A DNA stretch of 64,000 nucleotides from Pterois miles (Eukaryota; Chordata; Actinopteri; Perciformes; Scorpaenidae): assembly GCA_947000775.1 (NCBI GenBank), contig CAMQGK010000038.1, positions 434,001-498,000 on the forward strand. Reading direction: 5' to 3'. The position numbers and the translations under genes were made by a program. Below, piece by piece: positions 61,401 to 64,000 of the stretch. Position 1 is the first letter of the stretch, and every line of letters starts with the position of its first letter. The notes under the pieces were generated by a model that saw only the letters and a list, made by a program, of their open reading frames with translations, searched no databases and was not told the origin of the DNA.

Positions 61401-62745
61401 TTCAGGTCTCAACTTATTAACCCCATTTTTGCTGCACATTGGTTCAGTAAGAGAACTTTCAATGCCAATGTGTGACAGTTTTATAACGTAACTGCATGGC
61501 CCTATAGTCACAGTTCATTTTGCATTTTATAGAAGGTGAACATTGTATTATGAGCTAACGTTATGCACACAAACATTACACTAAGTCTGTAAAGAAAAAC
61601 TTTGATATTTTGGGAAATATGTTTGCTTGCTTTCTTGTTGAGTTAGATGAGAAGATCAGTGTCACTCTTATGTCTGTATGGTAAATGTGAAACTGCAGCA
61701 AGGAGCCGGCTGGAAACAGGTGGTAACAGCTAACCTGGCTCTTTCCAAAGGGACCAAAATCCACCTGCCAGGAGCTCTAAAGCGCTCACGTTTTATTTTA
61801 ATTGTTTAATCCATGCAAAAACCATAGTGTAGGTTTTATGGGGAGTTATGTGCCGCACTATCTTGGCCGGGCTGTAGCTTTAGTTGACAGATTTAGCAGA
61901 GTGATGTAGCAAATAGAAATAGATATATGGAGGAGTATTGATCTTTTCATTTAGAGGAAACTGTATAAGCATGTTTCCCAAAATGTTTAATTGATTTCTT
62001 TAAACTTAATGTGCATCTTCACAGGCACAGTTATTAGACATTAAGTTATTTATTTCATTAAAAAAACAAAACAAAACCGTAAGAAAAACAAATTTGGAAA
62101 AGGGTCAAGTTCTAAATAAATGGATGTAGTCCCACAGAAACAGTGAAACTGCAGGTCTGATCAAAGCAAGAGCAACATCTTCTGCACTGTATATACACAG
62201 TAGTGTACTCTATTTACAGTATGGTAGATAGTAGACGGGTATAGATGGTCAGTCAATCAATTTTGTCACATCCTTTTGTCTCATATTGGCAAAGTTGTTC
62301 CTTATCAACAGAGCAAAACTAAAATATAGCTGGAAGCTGACAGTCTTGGAAATGTTAGGATATACGTACCAACAACCAACATTACTATATATTTTGATTT
62401 GAGAAAATCATTTCAACCTTAGATTGGTTTTAGAAGGTAGCTTTTTTTAGTTAGACTGCAATCACATAAATTAAATGTACGAATGTATTTGAGACTTGCC
62501 TTACCCTGCCTTGAATGTGTCTCTACTCTACCTTCCACTTATTGCATAGGCTTTTTGTCAAAGTAGATCAAGAAAACAAAGGAATTATTTAACTTTGGTT
62601 CTGGTCTGTTCTGCCAGGTTTCTTCCTGATGCTGCGGTTCTATGTGCTGGACTGGATGAGGAAACAGGCTGGTGGCTCTGGTCTAGGCAGCACCAGCACC
62701 GGGTCTACCAGGCAACAAATGCTACCGGCCCCAGAGAAGAGTTAG
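52498..62745 (+). CDS. adgrg1-like: Adhesion G protein-coupled receptor, ADGRG (GPR56-like) group, 14 coding exons
   Basis: Exons: 52498-52561 (ATG), 54250-54515, 54679-54865, 55124-55169, 55465-55561, 58264-58377, 58571-58687, 59303-59345, 59461-59567, 59885-60000, 60091-60353, 60442-60541, 60623-60897, 62618-62745 (TAG). Together they give 1923 nt, an open frame of 640 residues, with GT-AG introns in matching phases. In order: a signal peptide (VVFILIILLSTGSC), a PLL-like domain with the FCLYW signature and paired cysteines, a GAIN region, a GPS ending CLCNHL|TYFTVLV (self-cleavage between L and T; the new N-terminus is the tethered agonist), seven membrane segments, and a tail of about 33 residues. 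Sequons include NQS, NLT, NVT and NNS. Length and PLL domain fit ADGRG1/GPR56, a surface receptor in glial, muscle and immune development that couples G12/13. The 7TM part also resembles ADGRG3/ADGRG5, so the exact paralog is open. Confidence 0.92.
54250..55561 (+). CDS. adgrg1-like: Adhesion GPCR exons 2-5: PLL-like N-terminal domain and start of GAIN
   Basis: Exon 2 (54250-54515) encodes ENDQDLKFCGTWRHGK and the signature FCLYWEPLLDQLKLQ. Exon 3 encodes KNLTLCWPASLQGSCCTDL. Exon 4 is only 46 nt (KALCDQQSQGSTQV). Exon 5 starts AKETVVNIEHPCARSLEVEM. In GPR56 this part binds extracellular ligands. The many cysteines suggest disulfides. Phases at the junctions are 1-0, 0-1, 1-2 and 2-0, all consistent. 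Confidence 0.88.
55367..55380. repeat. Poly-G tract
   Basis: About 14 G in a row inside receptor intron 4, a likely site of length variation and sequencing error. Confidence 0.9.
56190..56450 (+). mobile_element. LINE-1-like fragment in receptor intron 5
   Basis: A degraded frame reads EYIKEKWERDGNLSISNKGW, then VWRESGWKF. After a frameshift it continues RFFITPKENAHFAGG and a CGFGT, which resembles the C-terminal part of fish L1 polyproteins (the FITPK...CW..CG region). It is frameshifted and lacks the catalytic core. Confidence 0.55.
56579..56600. repeat. Short (CA)n microsatellite
   Basis: About 22 bp of CA in receptor intron 5. Confidence 0.9.
58264..59567 (+). CDS. adgrg1-like: Adhesion GPCR exons 6-9: GAIN domain and GPS
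   Basis: Exon 6 ends NKVVCTFFKNNSLFQ, and exon 7 reads EGPKEFRILDDVVEITVENE then DLSEPIRISFRHN, the family GAIN core. Exon 8 is only 43 nt (KMYSRKCVSWDTRK). Exon 9 completes the GPS: NWLVDGCET, then TECLCNHLTYFTVLV. The tryptophan and cysteines of the GPS and the HL|T cleavage triad are present, so the receptor should self-cleave. Exon 6 needs the acceptor at 58262-58263 (ACTGAAG|GTG). The stronger-looking one at 58252-58253 gives the wrong frame. Confidence 0.85.
59885..62745 (+). CDS. adgrg1-like: Adhesion GPCR exons 10-14: seven-transmembrane domain and tail
   Basis: Exon 10 holds TM1 (LLTLTAITSLGCAVSVISC region). Exon 11 holds TM2-TM4 start (HVGLAVSLTFLNLLFFF; HYALLSSFTWMGIEVFHTFW with the conserved W-M-x-x-E). 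Exon 12 holds TM4 and extracellular loop 2 (VLPAVPIIILAAVGDIYG). Exon 13 starts with the loop-2 CWM and covers TM5-TM7 (CLFGTTWGLTFLNFGP; ILNSFQG). Exon 14 finishes TM7 (FFLMLRFYVLDWMRK) and a Ser/Thr/Gly-rich tail ending LPAPEKS. The G-x-x-W of TM6 and the FQG-FF of TM7 are family hallmarks. Confidence 0.92.
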
Positions 62746-63955
62746 ATGGACGTCAAAGCTGCAGCAGTCAAGCTTTCTGTATAACAATACTAGAGTCTTC
62801 TTATCAAAGTAAATATCAAGACGGAGAAGAACTGAACACTGTCGATGCACTGAGTGAAGTGACATCCCACAGCTGAAGACAAAAAGCAGTGAGCGAGCTC
62901 CCCACACATCCTACACCTCTCATTCTTCTTCTTCTCTTAATCAGTCATTCAAACTGTATTCATTAGTCATCTCATGAGGTGAAGAGTTACCAGATAATTT
63001 ATCCTTTTTATGGGCATTAAATGATTGTTGTTTAATTCGAACTACAAGTTGAACGTGGATGGAGATTAGCTAAATATAATCAACACTTTGCTGGAAGTAT
63101 TTTAATCAACAGCATCCACTTTGCAGTCCAAACAAAAACTTGATTACTTGATGCATCTTCTCTGGGACAGTGGAGATGAAATGACACCATCACTCAGGAA
63201 CTCATAATACAGGCCTGGAGCCTGTATTTGTATAATACCTAGACTGGGTCTAGTTACAGAAGGGAAAGAATTTATTTGAGATTTTAAATTGTAAGCTGGA
63301 TATAGATTTATTTCCAGACAGGGAAACATGGGGACGATTGCGGGTTACTGTGCTGTGATTTCATTATATTGTCTGCAGAGAAAATATGTTATTGAAGCTT
63401 TCCTTGAACCTTAGATAAGCTTTTTATTTTTGATTTTGTACTGTGTAAGTGTCGCTACATAGCTAATTTTAAGTCTTTTTAGCACTTTAGATTTTCAATC
63501 TTTTAAAAAAGTATTATAGAACCTCAGTGAGTTGTCTTTTTTTTGTTTTGCATAATAGAAGACATTTCATATACAGTATGTGTGCACAGCAAAATAATAA
63601 CTGAATGTTTTATAATGGATGACAGCACATTGAGACCTTCAGTCAACATAAACTATAATAATAGGTCTTCATCTTTAAAATGAATCCGTTTGCATTTAAA
63701 CAGACTTAATATATACCATATCTGGTTGGCAGAAAATGATCAGATTTAAAACAGAAATTTCATAATCCTGTATATATAATTTTGGCGAATATGACATTTA
63801 TTTCATCTTCAGCAGCCCACAAGAGAGTTTTTAGATACTGTGATATTTGCACTTCTTCTTTTCTAAAGTGAAAATATATGTCACTGAAATTATTGTGTAT
63901 AGTTGAGTTTTTGTGGATGTAAATATAGTATTAATAAAACTCTTTTTGGTTAAAA
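62746..63955 (+). terminator. adgrg1-like: 3' UTR and polyadenylation signal of the adhesion GPCR
   Basis: About 1.2 kb of non-coding, AT-rich sequence after the TAG, ending with AATAAA at 63933-63938. Cleavage is expected 15-25 bases downstream. No other strong signal in the right place precedes it. Confidence 0.65.
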
Positions 63956-64000
63956 GGAAGGACTGTGTGTGTTGTCTAAAAGTGAGTTTGCACCAGTGCA

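Overview
This is nuclear DNA of a ray-finned fish, probably a percomorph teleost. The evidence is spliced vertebrate genes with GT-AG introns and AATAAA signals, long (CA)n/(AT)n microsatellites, and typical teleost repeats: hAT, Tc1, tRNA-derived SINEs, an RTE-like LINE tail and MITEs. There are no bacterial-style operons. Most long open frames lie in repeats or satellite and are not genes.

Three protein-coding genes are supported. (1) Positions 1-1.6 kb, minus strand: phospho2, a HAD-superfamily phosphatase, cut by the left window edge. (2) 3.4-9.8 kb, plus strand: a complete nine-exon syap1 (BSD-domain protein) with an apparent 1-nt frameshift in exon 1 and one GC-AG intron. (3) 52.5-63.95 kb, plus strand: a complete 14-coding-exon adhesion GPCR of the ADGRG (GPR56-like) group, with signal peptide, PLL-like domain, GAIN/GPS, seven membrane segments and a short tail. 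Its open frame is 640 residues. A possible untranslated first exon lies near 43.4 kb.

Between the genes sits a 21-kb satellite domain (about 11.94-33.29 kb). Its edges are simple monomers of about 36 bp in opposite orientations. Its core is made of about 154-bp units that break down into four diverged monomers of about 38 bp, a tetrameric higher-order repeat. Two versions of the tetramer exist, and the main one forms further 0.63-kb super-repeats. The array is interrupted by a nearly intact hAT transposon (21.51-24.28 kb), a truncated relative, two copies of a 0.75-kb hAT-type element, a solo LTR, an RTE-like LINE tail, SINE tails and a strange 0.7-kb A-rich block. Three hAT-type insertions are bordered by the same satellite 8-mer, GTATAGTA, and a fourth by a variant.

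The remaining DNA (33.3-52.4 kb) is mostly non-coding and holds MITEs, a SINE and microsatellites. I saw no rRNA, tRNA or CRISPR. The layered satellite is the most unusual structure here.
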